Shown here: in pieces, positions 43,095-52,067 of the stretch
Numbering within the stretch: position 1 is the first letter of the stretch
Layout: each line of letters opens with the position of its first letter
NCBI GenBank assembly: GCA_963783195.1
Contig: CAWAMV010000004.1
Span: 2,294,001-2,358,000, forward strand
DNA from: Croceibacterium_B sp963783195
Lineage (GTDB): Bacteria; Pseudomonadota; Alphaproteobacteria; Sphingomonadales; Sphingomonadaceae
DNA: 64,000 bases
Reading direction: 5' to 3'
The notes under the pieces: generated by a model
What the model saw: only the letters and a program-made list of their open reading frames with translations
What the model was told of the DNA's origin: nothing
Databases searched by the model: none
Position numbers and translations under genes: made by a program

Positions 43095-43849
43095 TGGCTC
43101 ACCCCTTCGATAAGGCCGTGCTTGCCGATTTCGGCCAGGACGGTTTCGCCGGCAATGACCTTCTGGCCGAGAAGTATCTTCGGATCGGTGCCTCGCGGCA
43201 GGTAAACATCCACCCGGCTGCCGAAGCGGATCAGGCCCACTCTCTGTCCTGCCGCAAGCGTGTCACCGGGCTTGATGAACGGCACGATGCGCCGGGCGAC
43301 GAGGCCGGCGATCTGCGTGAAAGCAACCAGCTGCCCATCGGACCGCTCGAGCAGTACGTGCTGGCGCTCGTTCTCTTCGCTCGCCTTGTCGAGATCCGCG
43401 TTCATGAATTTGCCGGGGATATAGATGACGCGCCGCACCGTACCGGCCACCGGCGCGCGATTAATGTGCACGTCGAACACCGACATGAAAATCGAGACAC
43501 GCGTGACCGGATCGCTGCCCAGGCCTTCCCCTCCCTGTCCATCGGGTCCCTGCAATTCGGGGGGCGGGATGACGTCACCGATAAGGGTCACCAAGCCATC
43601 GGCCGGTGAAACGATGAATTCGGGTCCCTGCGGCACCACGCGTTCGGGGTCGCGAAAGAAAGCGAATACGCCCAGCGACAGGAAAGCGAGAGGCCAGGCA
43701 ATGGTCTCCCATGCAAGAAAAGCCGTGATGAGCGAAAGGCCCAGCACTGCGATTCCGAACTTGCGCCCTTCGGGATGGATCGGAGGCCAGCCCCATGCGG
43801 CGTCGCCCCGGCCACGGTTGTCTAGTAAATCACCGGCCATTCCCGGCAT
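43091..43849 (-). CDS. psd: Phosphatidylserine decarboxylase (short form)
   Basis: This 252-aa protein is the short PSD type that self-cleaves at a Gly-Ser bond to create a pyruvoyl group. The cleavage motif is RFGSRVDVYLP. FMSVFDVHINRAPVAGTV is also diagnostic. Start at ATG 43849 or ATG 43840; neither has a strong ribosome site. It is upstream of and overlapping pssA, although its product step follows that of PssA. Confidence 0.95.
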   Translation of the reverse strand: MPGMAGDLLDNRGRGDAAWGWPPIHPEGRKFGIAVLGLSLITAFLAWETIAWPLAFLSLGVFAFFRDPERVVPQGPEFIVSPADGLVTLIGDVIPPPELQGPDGQGGEGLGSDPVTRVSIFMSVFDVHINRAPVAGTVRRVIYIPGKFMNADLDKASEENERQHVLLERSDGQLVAFTQIAGLVARRIVPFIKPGDTLAAGQRVGLIRFGSRVDVYLPRGTDPKILLGQKVIAGETVLAEIGKHGLIEGVSQ

Positions 43850-44107
43850 CTAGGGCGGAATGGTGGTAGCGACAAGGCTGTGCGGCCCCGCCTTGCCTGC
43901 ACCGGCACCGCCGCCGGAGAAAAAAGGCACCGGTGCGGCGAGCGTGACCCGGCCAGACGACGCCCGCCGCTATCCCTCCACACGGAACGCGCCGCTCCAA
44001 CAAACGTTTTCAGATCATACAGCTTTACTTGCCGTTCCTTCCGAACGCGCCGCAGGTTCGAACCGCTCAGCACCGACCCGGCACATCCAAGACCGAAGGC
44101 GAACCCG

Positions 44108-45118
44108 ATGAATTGTCATTCAAGAACCGCGCTCTTTTCAGTCATCGCTCTCGCCGCCCTGACCACGCCTGCGATTGGCAGTTCGGCTGAGGTAGTCTCC
44201 GACTCCGCCAAGTCGAAGCGGGTTGCCGCGAGCCCCGTCGAGATCGCAATGGATCTCCCGAAGGCCGCGTTTTCAGGCGCCCGCTCACGCGACGTGCTGA
44301 TCGCGCAAGTGCTGCTCGACCGCGGACGGCATTCCCCCGGTGTCGTCGACGGGTACGACGGCGGCAACACGCAGAGGGCCTTGCAGGCCTTCAAGCAAGC
44401 CCATGGCCTGGGCTCCGGTCCGGCGATCGACCAGGCGACCTTGCGCAAGCTCGCGGAAGAGAATCCCGGCGCAATCCTGAAAACCTACACGATCACCTCC
44501 GATGACGTGGACGGTCCTTTCAAGCCGATGCCGGCCACCATGAAAGCGATGGCGGAGCGCGATCGGCTCGGCTTCACCGACGTCGAGGAGAAGCTTGGCG
44601 AGAAGTTTCACATGACGCCGGGCCTGTTGCGCGCGCTGAATCCGAAGGCGAACTGGAAGGAAGGGGCAGCCATCAAGGTGGTCGATGGCGGAGACGAGAC
44701 CGGTCCGGGATCGGTCGCTAAGATCGAAGTCGACAAGGCCAATTCCGAAGTGCGCGCCTACGACGGCGAGGGGAAAATCCTGGCCACCTATCCCGCGACC
44801 GTCGGAAGCGGAGACTTTCCTTCGCCCTCGGGCACCATGAAGGTGGCGGCGATCGCAGCGGAGCCGAACTACACCTTCGATCCCGAAGATCAGGAATGGG
44901 GCGGCGACAAGGCTCTCACTATTCCCCCCGGTCCGAACAATCCGGTCGGTGGCACATGGATCGATCTCGGCAAGAACGGTTACGGCATCCACGGCACGGC
45001 GGAACCGTCAGCTATCGGCAAGACGGCCAGTCATGGTTGCGTCCGGCTGACGAACTGGGACGCAGCCGAACTGGCCAAAGCCGTCCAGCCTGGGACAACT
45101 CAGGTGACGTTCCTGTGA
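44108..45118 (+). CDS. Periplasmic L,D-transpeptidase (YkuD domain)
   Basis: This 336-aa protein has an N-terminal signal (ALFSVIALAALTTPAIGSSA), a peptidoglycan-binding domain (VDGYDGGNTQRALQAFKQAH), a LysM-like stretch (DVEEKLGEKFHMTPGLLRAL) and a C-terminal YkuD domain. The catalytic motif is GIHGTAEPSAIG followed by SHGCVRLTN with Cys311. Such enzymes make 3-3 cross-links or attach proteins to peptidoglycan. The start follows AAGGCG; the frame upstream is not protein-like. Confidence 0.9.
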   Translation: MNCHSRTALFSVIALAALTTPAIGSSAEVVSDSAKSKRVAASPVEIAMDLPKAAFSGARSRDVLIAQVLLDRGRHSPGVVDGYDGGNTQRALQAFKQAHGLGSGPAIDQATLRKLAEENPGAILKTYTITSDDVDGPFKPMPATMKAMAERDRLGFTDVEEKLGEKFHMTPGLLRALNPKANWKEGAAIKVVDGGDETGPGSVAKIEVDKANSEVRAYDGEGKILATYPATVGSGDFPSPSGTMKVAAIAAEPNYTFDPEDQEWGGDKALTIPPGPNNPVGGTWIDLGKNGYGIHGTAEPSAIGKTASHGCVRLTNWDAAELAKAVQPGTTQVTFL

Positions 45119-45126
45119 TCTGCCGG

Positions 45127-45144
45127 CTCGCGGCGGAACGCGAG
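45127..45144 (+). terminator. Possible terminator after the L,D-transpeptidase gene
   Basis: A 6-bp stem CTCGCG / CGCGAG has a six-base loop, nine bases after the stop codon. There is no T-run, so the call is weak. Confidence 0.3.
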
Positions 45145-45219
45145 CGCTCATAAAGCGATGGGACCGGGCGTTCGCCCTGCCCCTAACCCGAAGTCATTTG
45201 CCGAAGGGGAGCTAACGAC

Positions 45220-46191
45220 GTGAGGAAACTCGGAACAGCCCTTCTCTTGCTGGCGATCCTGCTCCTGATCGCGGCTCTGGTATCGCTCGTTCCAAGTGAC
45301 CAGTGGTTCATCAGGACGCTCGACCTCGTGCGGGAACCAATGTCATACGCCGCGGCGATCTTGCTGATCGCCGCGCTCCTGACGGGAGGTGCGCGCCGCT
45401 GGGCGACCGTTTCGATGCTGGCTCTTGTCATCCTCATCAACGTCTGGCGAATATGGCCCTATTCCTTCCTCGCCGAGCACCAACTCACGCTTTCCGACGG
45501 GAACCCCGCAGGGGCGGAAGGCCGCTGCTTCACCGCAATGTCGGCCAATGTGAAAGTGAAGAACGAGGATTACGGCGGCGTCCTTACGCAGATTCGCCGG
45601 TACGATCCCGATGTCCTGTTCCTGATGGAGACCGACGCTCAATGGGTCGCGCAGTTGGCTCCGGTCCTGTCGACTTACAATCACGTCGACCGGCATCCCC
45701 AGCCGAAGGGTTTTGGACTGGTCTTTGCGACGCGCCTGCCAGTTCTGAAGGCACGGATTGTGGAAAATACCTACCGGGATACGCCGACCCTTTATGCAAC
45801 GCTCCAGCCGAGGGGCGCTCGGCCCGTCGAATTCATCGGCCTTCATCCGAAGCCGCCCCTGCCCCAGTGGAACACGGAACAGCGCGACGAGAACATCGTG
45901 AACGCGGGAGTTCAGACGCCCGACCGACTGCCCGACGCATTCGTGATGGGCGATTTCAACGACGTCCCGTGGTCGCGCACGACGAGCAAGTTTCGCTCGA
46001 TTGGCGATTGGCGCGATCCGCGCATCGGGCGCGGGACATATCCGACTTTTCCGGCAGACGAATTGTGGGTCGGGTGGCCGCTGGACCAACTGATGGTCAA
46101 AGGAAATCTGGAGCTGCGGTCGTTCGAAGTGTTGCCTCAGGACGGCTCGGATCATCGCGCAATGTTCGCTCACCTGTGCGCTTCGGGCTGA
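45220..46191 (+). CDS. Membrane-anchored endonuclease/exonuclease/phosphatase family protein
   Basis: This 323-aa protein has three N-terminal membrane segments (residues about 5-80), then an EEP domain. Motifs seen are MSANVKVKNEDYG, LFLMETDAQW, IGLHPKPP, VMGDFNDVPWS and GSDHRAMFAHL, the metal and catalytic His/Asp positions of the fold. The GTG start follows GGGGAG. Such membrane-anchored EEP proteins are common in sphingomonads; substrate (phosphodiester or lipid) is unknown. Confidence 0.85.
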   Translation: MRKLGTALLLLAILLLIAALVSLVPSDQWFIRTLDLVREPMSYAAAILLIAALLTGGARRWATVSMLALVILINVWRIWPYSFLAEHQLTLSDGNPAGAEGRCFTAMSANVKVKNEDYGGVLTQIRRYDPDVLFLMETDAQWVAQLAPVLSTYNHVDRHPQPKGFGLVFATRLPVLKARIVENTYRDTPTLYATLQPRGARPVEFIGLHPKPPLPQWNTEQRDENIVNAGVQTPDRLPDAFVMGDFNDVPWSRTTSKFRSIGDWRDPRIGRGTYPTFPADELWVGWPLDQLMVKGNLELRSFEVLPQDGSDHRAMFAHLCASG

Positions 46192-46348
46192 GGATGGGCT
46201 CGGGCCCGCTGTCGTTTTCGAACCCCCCACACCGTGGCAACTGAAGTCGGACAATTTCAGAAAACGTTAAATCGTGAAGATGTCTTGCCTCAGAGAAGCT
46301 CGCGTGCGATAGAAACCGACCGAGTCAGTTCATAGAGTACGATTACAA

Positions 46349-46978
46349 ATGGAAGAGTTTCTTCCGCTGCGTATCGGCGAGAAGGTGCCGACTTTCAGCG
46401 CGCGCAGCACGCGAGGACCCATAGATTTCGAGAGCTACCGCGGCCGGTGGGTGATCCTGTTTGCCCACCCGGGAGATTTTACCCCGGTGTGCACCAGCGA
46501 GTTCATTGCCCTGTCGAAGGCGGCCCCGGAGTTCGCCAGGCTCGATTGCGAGCTGCTCGGGATATCAGTCGACAGCCTATACTCACACCTCGCTTGGGTG
46601 CGCATGATCCACGACGTGAGCGGCGAGCGCATCGAGTTCCCGATTATCGAAGACCCGACGATGGAAATTGCCCGTGCTTACGGCATGATCGGTCGCGATG
46701 CGCCCGATGCCGCGTCGGTGAGGACGACCTATTTCATCGATCAGAAAGGCGTTTTACGGGCATCCCTGTCCTATCCGCCAACAGTCGGGCGTTCCATTCC
46801 GGAGATGTTGCGCCTGCTGGCTGCGTTGCAGCGGGTGGACCAAGGCGACGCCCTTCTGCCCGCCGACTGGCAACCCGGCGACGATCTCTTGCGCATACCG
46901 CGCGAGGATGCCGCAGATGTGCTCAAGTCCGAGCAGGCCGCCGACTGGTTTTATTCGCCGAAATCAGACCGGAGTTGA
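46349..46978 (+). CDS. Peroxiredoxin, AhpC/1-Cys (Prx6) type
   Basis: This 209-aa thiol peroxidase has its peroxidatic Cys48 in HPGDFTPVCTSEF. The long C-terminal domain and the absence of a C-terminal VCP motif point to the Prx6 class. Family members reduce peroxides and may act on persulfides. It is transcribed with the ArsR gene five bases after it, beside the sulfide/efflux genes, which suggests a role in reactive sulfur or oxidant defence. Confidence 0.9.
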   Translation: MEEFLPLRIGEKVPTFSARSTRGPIDFESYRGRWVILFAHPGDFTPVCTSEFIALSKAAPEFARLDCELLGISVDSLYSHLAWVRMIHDVSGERIEFPIIEDPTMEIARAYGMIGRDAPDAASVRTTYFIDQKGVLRASLSYPPTVGRSIPEMLRLLAALQRVDQGDALLPADWQPGDDLLRIPREDAADVLKSEQAADWFYSPKSDRS

Positions 46979-46983
46979 TTGCA

Positions 46984-47346
46984 ATGCCCGACCGCGATTT
47001 CGACGGCAATGCCGAGATGTTCCGCACGCTTGGACACGCCGTCCGCTTACAGATTCTCTGTGCGATCAAGGAAGAAGAACACTCGGTTGGCGAAATCGAG
47101 GAACTGACGGGAATTACCCAGCCGGGACTTTCCCAGCAGCTTGGCATCCTGCGCAAGGCCGAACTCGTCCTCACCCGGCGCGAGGGCAAGCAGGTTTTCT
47201 ACATCATCGATCGCGATCGTGTCCTGGCAGCCAGCGACTTGCTCGGCACCCTGGCAGGCAGGGCGGACGTACCCCGGCTCGAGCGCCACGCGGCCCGGAC
47301 GCATAGCAGCGGCGGCGTGGCCACATTTGCAAAAGTGGTGCGTTGA
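46984..47346 (+). CDS. ArsR/SmtB family repressor with one cysteine
   Basis: This 120-aa winged-helix protein has LGHAVRLQILCAIKEEEHSV as dimer and linker, then GEIEELTGITQPGLSQQLGI followed by LRKAELVLTRREGKQVFY as recognition helix and wing. The position of Cys26 matches the first redox Cys of the persulfide sensors BigR/SqrR, but there is no second Cys, and no metal-site CxC. Sulfur sensing would need another mechanism. The start follows GGAG. It probably controls the neighbouring operons. Confidence 0.88.
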   Translation: MPDRDFDGNAEMFRTLGHAVRLQILCAIKEEEHSVGEIEELTGITQPGLSQQLGILRKAELVLTRREGKQVFYIIDRDRVLAASDLLGTLAGRADVPRLERHAARTHSSGGVATFAKVVR

Positions 47347-47380
47347 ACCGCATGTAAATCAAGCGCTCGTTTTCCTGTGT

Positions 47381-50300
47381 TCACCCCGGTTTATCAGTCG
47401 GAACGAGCGTTATCGCTCGCCCGTCGTCCCGTAGAACGACGTAGATCGCAGGGATAACCAGCACCGTCAGTATGGTGGAGCTGGCGAGGCCGAACAGCAG
47501 AGAAATCGCCAGGCCCTGGAAGATCGGATCGGTCAGGATGACCGCCGCTCCGATCATCGCCGCGGCAGCTGTCAGAACGATTGGCTTGAAGCGGATCATT
47601 CCCGCTTCGAGCAACGTGTCGCGCAGCGATTTTTCGGGCGACCGGGCATGGCGTATGAAATCCACCAGCAAGATCGAATTGCGCACGATAATTCCTGCCA
47701 GCGCTATGAACCCGATCATGCTGGTCGCCGTGAACGGCGCACCGAACAGGATATGTCCCACCACGATCCCGATCAGTGTCAACGGGATGGGGCTGAGGAT
47801 GATGAGCGGGATCCTGAAGTCCCGGAACTGGCCCACGACGAGCACGTAAATGCCGAGCAAGGCGACCATGAAGGCAGCGCCCATGTCCCTGAACGTCACC
47901 CAGGTGATCTCCCATTCTCCATCCCACAGCAAGGTGGTGTGCTGCTCGTCATCGGGCTGTCCATTCAGGGTGATTTGGGGCTTTTCCAAGCCGGCCTTGG
48001 CCCAGTCGAATTCCTCGACGGCCTCGTCCACGGCCAGCATCCCGTAGATCGGCGCCTCGTAGCGCCCGGCGAGTTCGGCAGTCACCATTGCCGCTCCTCG
48101 CCCGTCACGACGGAAGATCGACTGGCTGCCTTGCGTGTCTGTGACGCTCGCCACCTGATCCAGCCGAATCAACTGCGGTCCGGCGGGGCCCTGAGCCACG
48201 GCCACCGGCGTCGCTCCCAATGACTGGCTCCAGCTGCGCTGCGCCTGGTCCAGCCCGATGGTGATCGGCAGCGGCGTGCGGCTGAGACCCTGCGGCGCAT
48301 AGCCCACCGTCTGATCGCCAAGGAGCGCAGCGATGCTGTCGTAGACCTGGCGCTGGGACAGGCCATAGAAATCGAGCTTGGCCCGGTCGGGCACTATACG
48401 CAACTGGGGGACAGGCATGCCGAAACTGTTGTCGACGTCGACGATGAACGGCACCGACTTGAATATCTTCTCGATCTGGCCTGCGGTTGCCCGGCGGGTC
48501 GCCTCGTCCGGACCGTAGATTTCGGCGAGCAGCGTCGCCAGCACGGGCGGGCCCGGCGGGGTTTCGACAACCTTGACCGAGCCGCCGCGAGGAAGTGCGA
48601 CCGACGCGAGCCGCTCGCGCAGGTCGACTGCAATGGCATGGCTCGAGCGTGAGCGGTCGCCCTTGGGCAGCAGGGTGATCATCAGGTCGCCCATCCAGGG
48701 CCGATTGCGCAAGAAGTAGTGCCGCACGAGCCCGTTGAAATTAAACGGGGCGGAGGTGCCGGCATAGGCTTCCATTCGGGCAACTTCGGCCACGCTTCGG
48801 GTCACGGCAGCGGCCTGCTCGATCACGCGACCGGTCGTCTCGAGACTGGTTCCTTCGGGGAGGTCGATGACCAGCTGGACCTCGCTCTTGTTATCGAACG
48901 GGAGCAGCTTGACCGTCACCGCCTTGAAGTAGAACATCGAGCAGGCGACCAGTGTAGCGACACCGACGCCGATCAGGAAATTACGCGCGGTACGCCGTTC
49001 TGCGATGATGCGCACCGCTACACGACCATACAGCGCGCCGAGCCGCCCACCGTGCGGTTCTTCGCCGTGGCCATGTGCCAGCACGTTTCGCGCAAAACGG
49101 ATCATGAGCCACGGAGCGATGATCACCGCAACGAAAAAGCTGAACACCATCGCCGCGCTGGCGTTGATCGGGATCGGCGCCATGTAGGGGCCCATTAACC
49201 CGCTGACGAAGAGCATCGGCAGCAGGGCTGCGACAACCGTGAGCGTCGCCACGATCGTCGGATTGCCAACCTCCGCTACCGCCTCAATCGCCGCTTGCTG
49301 CCGGCTGCGGCCGTCGTTCATGCTCCAGTGCCGGGCGATGTTCTCGATCATCACGATCGCATCGTCGACCAGAATGCCGATCGAGAAGATCAACGCGAAC
49401 AGGCTCACCCGGTTAATGGTGAACCCCATGATTCGGCTGGCGAACATGGTGAGGAGAATGGTGGTGGGAATGACGATCGCAGTCACCCCGGCTTCCCGCC
49501 AGCCGATCGCAAAGCCGATGAGGATTACAATCGAAACCGTGGCGAGCGCGAGGTGGAACAGAAGCTCGTTGGCCTTCTCGTTCGCTGTTTCACCATAGTT
49601 GCGCGTGACGGCGAGCCGCACGGTCTCCGGCAGCAGGGTACCTTCCAGTGCATGCACGCGTTCCACTACCGCATCGGACACGTTCACCGCGTTCGCACCC
49701 GCGCGTTTGGCCACCGCGATGCTGACCGCAGGTGTCGTCGACCAGAGGCCATCCTCGGCATCGCGAGACCACTGCCAGACCCTCGCCTGATCCTGCGAAG
49801 GGCCTTCGGTTACCTGGGCGACATCGCGCAGGTAGACCGGCGCACCTGTGACGGAGCGAACTTGCAGCGCACCAACCTCGTCCGCCGAGCGCAGCGTTTC
49901 CCCCGCAATCACGGTAGCTGCCTGCCCGCCTTCGCGCACCGTTCCGACCGGAAACGAGCGATTGGCCTGCGACGTGGCATCGATCACGCTGCCCAGCGGC
50001 ACCCTGTGCGCCGCGAGCCGGCCGGGATCCGGCACGACGCGGATCGACTGTCGCTGCCCACCGACGATGAAGGTGAGTCCCACGTCGTCGACCTTGGAGA
50101 TCTCGGTAAGCAGCCGGTCCGCCAGATCGAACAGCATCTGCTCGTTCCAGTTGCCGGGCGCGCCTGGCCTGGGGCTGAGGGTCAGAACGACGATCGGCAC
50201 GTCGTTGATTCCACGCACCGTTACCTTGGGGGGTGCGATCCCGACCGGGATGCGATCGATGTTCGCCTTGATCTTTTCGTCGATCCGAGTCGCCGCATCT

Positions 50301-50620
50301 TCCGGATTCGAGCCCACGAGGAACCGTGCGGTGACCAGCACGCCGTTATCTTCGGCCTGAGTGTAAACGTGTTCGACACCGTCGATCGATTTGACGATCG
50401 TCTCCAGCGGTTTGGCCACCAGTTCGACCGCATCACTGGCATTGAGTCCCGGTGCGGCGACCTGAATGTCGACCATCGGCACGCTGATCTGCGGCTCTTC
50501 TTCGCGCGGGATCGTCATCGTCGCGATCAAACCGACGAGGATCGCCACCAGCAGCATGAGAGGGGTCAACGGAGAGCGGATCGTCGCCTGGGTGAGGCGA
50601 CCCGAAATCCCCAGTTTCAT
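47381..50620 (-). CDS. RND efflux permease
   Basis: This 1079-aa inner-membrane pump has 12 membrane segments and two large periplasmic loops. The proton-relay Asp pair is in FSIGILVDDAIVMIENIARHW. The N-terminus has IPREEEPQISVPMVDIQV and the end AGIIVRNSILLVDFIRHA. No CusA-type Met cluster is apparent, so it resembles the broad HAE/MdtB-like group found with short adaptors. Its start overlaps the adaptor stop. It converges on the ArsR gene. The substrate is unknown; rhodanese at the head of the operon suggests a sulfur compound. Confidence 0.92.
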   Translation of the reverse strand: MKLGISGRLTQATIRSPLTPLMLLVAILVGLIATMTIPREEEPQISVPMVDIQVAAPGLNASDAVELVAKPLETIVKSIDGVEHVYTQAEDNGVLVTARFLVGSNPEDAATRIDEKIKANIDRIPVGIAPPKVTVRGINDVPIVVLTLSPRPGAPGNWNEQMLFDLADRLLTEISKVDDVGLTFIVGGQRQSIRVVPDPGRLAAHRVPLGSVIDATSQANRSFPVGTVREGGQAATVIAGETLRSADEVGALQVRSVTGAPVYLRDVAQVTEGPSQDQARVWQWSRDAEDGLWSTTPAVSIAVAKRAGANAVNVSDAVVERVHALEGTLLPETVRLAVTRNYGETANEKANELLFHLALATVSIVILIGFAIGWREAGVTAIVIPTTILLTMFASRIMGFTINRVSLFALIFSIGILVDDAIVMIENIARHWSMNDGRSRQQAAIEAVAEVGNPTIVATLTVVAALLPMLFVSGLMGPYMAPIPINASAAMVFSFFVAVIIAPWLMIRFARNVLAHGHGEEPHGGRLGALYGRVAVRIIAERRTARNFLIGVGVATLVACSMFYFKAVTVKLLPFDNKSEVQLVIDLPEGTSLETTGRVIEQAAAVTRSVAEVARMEAYAGTSAPFNFNGLVRHYFLRNRPWMGDLMITLLPKGDRSRSSHAIAVDLRERLASVALPRGGSVKVVETPPGPPVLATLLAEIYGPDEATRRATAGQIEKIFKSVPFIVDVDNSFGMPVPQLRIVPDRAKLDFYGLSQRQVYDSIAALLGDQTVGYAPQGLSRTPLPITIGLDQAQRSWSQSLGATPVAVAQGPAGPQLIRLDQVASVTDTQGSQSIFRRDGRGAAMVTAELAGRYEAPIYGMLAVDEAVEEFDWAKAGLEKPQITLNGQPDDEQHTTLLWDGEWEITWVTFRDMGAAFMVALLGIYVLVVGQFRDFRIPLIILSPIPLTLIGIVVGHILFGAPFTATSMIGFIALAGIIVRNSILLVDFIRHARSPEKSLRDTLLEAGMIRFKPIVLTAAAAMIGAAVILTDPIFQGLAISLLFGLASSTILTVLVIPAIYVVLRDDGRAITLVPTDKPG

Positions 50621-51645
50621 CGCGCAGTACCCGGGCGCCTGATCAGCACGTCACCTGCCGACACGCCGGAAAGAACCTCCACCATTCCAGGCTCGCTCGA
50701 AGGAGCGGTCTGCACCGGTACCGTAGCCGGTTGGCTCCCCTCGGCTTGCAACGTCACATAGTCGATCCCGTAGCGTGTCGTAACGTATGCGTGCGGCACA
50801 AGCAGTGCAGCCTTGGTACCGGCGTCGACCTCGGCAGCCACGCGCCGTCCGATCAGGCCGGCATCCAGACCGGGAATGTCCGCATCTGCTCGAACCTGGC
50901 CGCCGGCAACCGCGGGATAGACGCGGCCGATCGTGCCCGCGCGCACGGTCCCGCCTTCGTCCGTGAATCGCACCGCGCTGCCCGGGTGGAGCTGTGTAGC
51001 GAGCGTATCGGGAATCTCGAGCTTGAGCACCACCGGACCCGACGTGATGGTGGCGATCACAGCTCCTGGCGCGACGGCCGATCCGGCAGGTATGTCCGCA
51101 GCCAGGACGCGCCCACTCGCGGGCGCGATGACAGCGCCTTGGCCGGCCACCGCACTGACGGCGCCCTGCTGCGCCAACGCTGCCCGCACCTGAGCTTGCG
51201 CGGAGGCACTCGCCGCCTCCGCCTGTTCCAGCCGCGCTTTGGCATAGACGCCATTCTCGTACAGGTACCGTGTACGCGCGAGCTCGGCCTTTGCTTGCGC
51301 GACCTGCGCCTGCGCGGCCGCCGCCTGGGCTCCGTAGGCGCTCGCCTGGTAGCCGAGCTGGCTATCGACGATCCGGCCGATCGCCTGTCCTTTTTTCACG
51401 TAGTCGCCCTCGTGCACCGACAAGGTTGTCAGGATGCCGGGGATACGGGCGGTCGCCTGCGCCTGGTCAACAGTCGCGACTTCGGCGCTGACCGCAGTCC
51501 AGCGCGGCACCTGCGATACCTTCATGACGAAGGTCTCGCCCCTCCCACTGGCAGCGACGGGCGCGGCATCATCGCCGCCGCCCTCTCCGCAGGAAGAGAT
51601 GGGGGCCGCAAGGGCTAGCAAGAAAGCGATGGCCGGCAAACGCAT
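50617..51645 (-). CDS. Periplasmic adaptor (HlyD/MFP) lipoprotein of the RND pump
   Basis: This 342-aa protein has a signal ending in PISSC, a lipobox-like site. It has biotinyl-lipoyl halves (GDYVKKGQAIGRIVDSQL ... VIAPASGRVLAADIPAG) flanking a short Ala/Gln-rich hairpin, then beta-barrel and membrane-proximal domains. It links the permease to a TolC channel. The start at 51645 follows GAGG. It stands ten bases after the rhodanese gene and overlaps the permease start. Confidence 0.9.
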   Translation of the reverse strand: MRLPAIAFLLALAAPISSCGEGGGDDAAPVAASGRGETFVMKVSQVPRWTAVSAEVATVDQAQATARIPGILTTLSVHEGDYVKKGQAIGRIVDSQLGYQASAYGAQAAAAQAQVAQAKAELARTRYLYENGVYAKARLEQAEAASASAQAQVRAALAQQGAVSAVAGQGAVIAPASGRVLAADIPAGSAVAPGAVIATITSGPVVLKLEIPDTLATQLHPGSAVRFTDEGGTVRAGTIGRVYPAVAGGQVRADADIPGLDAGLIGRRVAAEVDAGTKAALLVPHAYVTTRYGIDYVTLQAEGSQPATVPVQTAPSSEPGMVEVLSGVSAGDVLIRRPGTAR

Positions 51646-51655
51646 GAACGGGTCC

Positions 51656-51985
51656 TCAGCCTTCAACGGAGAGTCCGGCGCGGGTCCACGCCCCGAAGCC
51701 GCCGGCCAGGTGGCAATCCACCCCTGTACCCTCGCACAGGCCCAACGCTTTGGCCGAGCGAACTCCGCCGGCGCAACTGAGCACGATCTGGCGATCTCCC
51801 GTGTCGGGAAGCAACCTTGCCGAAAAGTGCGAAAGAGGCAGATTCACTGCACCCGGGATGTGGCCGGCCACGAACTCTTCCGGCTCACGCACGTCCACCA
51901 CGACAGCCTCACCCGCCGCCAGCATGGAAGCGAGTTCCTGCGGGCTGATGTCCCGCCGATTAGAACGCTTTCCGAAACCAAACAT
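51656..51985 (-). CDS. Rhodanese-like sulfurtransferase
   Basis: This 109-aa single-domain protein has the active loop CAGGVR with catalytic Cys71, and VVVDVREPEEFVAGHIPGAV before it. Rhodaneses move sulfane sulfur between thiols, sulfite and cyanide. ATG 51985 is chosen, five bases after GAGG. It is the first gene of the operon rhodanese-adaptor-permease, which is unusual for an efflux operon, and is divergent from the SQR gene. Confidence 0.9.
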   Translation of the reverse strand: MFGFGKRSNRRDISPQELASMLAAGEAVVVDVREPEEFVAGHIPGAVNLPLSHFSARLLPDTGDRQIVLSCAGGVRSAKALGLCEGTGVDCHLAGGFGAWTRAGLSVEG

Positions 51986-52067
51986 GAGCACCTCACTATT
52001 TCATGCTTGCATATATCGTGTATGTGTAATATTGGTCAAGCGAATTTGTGAGAGAGGTGGGCAAATC
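51986..52067. promoter_or_regulatory. Divergent AT-rich promoter region of the sulfide/efflux island
   Basis: This 82-base stretch separates the rhodanese and SQR start codons. Its centre is strikingly AT-rich for this genome and holds an imperfect palindrome CATATA-TCG-TGTATG (52010-52024) and a -10-like TAATAT (52027-52032). One repressor bound here could control both arms; the nearby ArsR protein is the obvious candidate. Confidence 0.6.

Noticed and set aside
52007..52032. Sigma-70 promoter TTGCAT ... TAATAT for sqr
   Set aside because: The spacer is 14 bases, too short for a normal sigma-70 promoter. Kept only as a general AT-rich promoter region.
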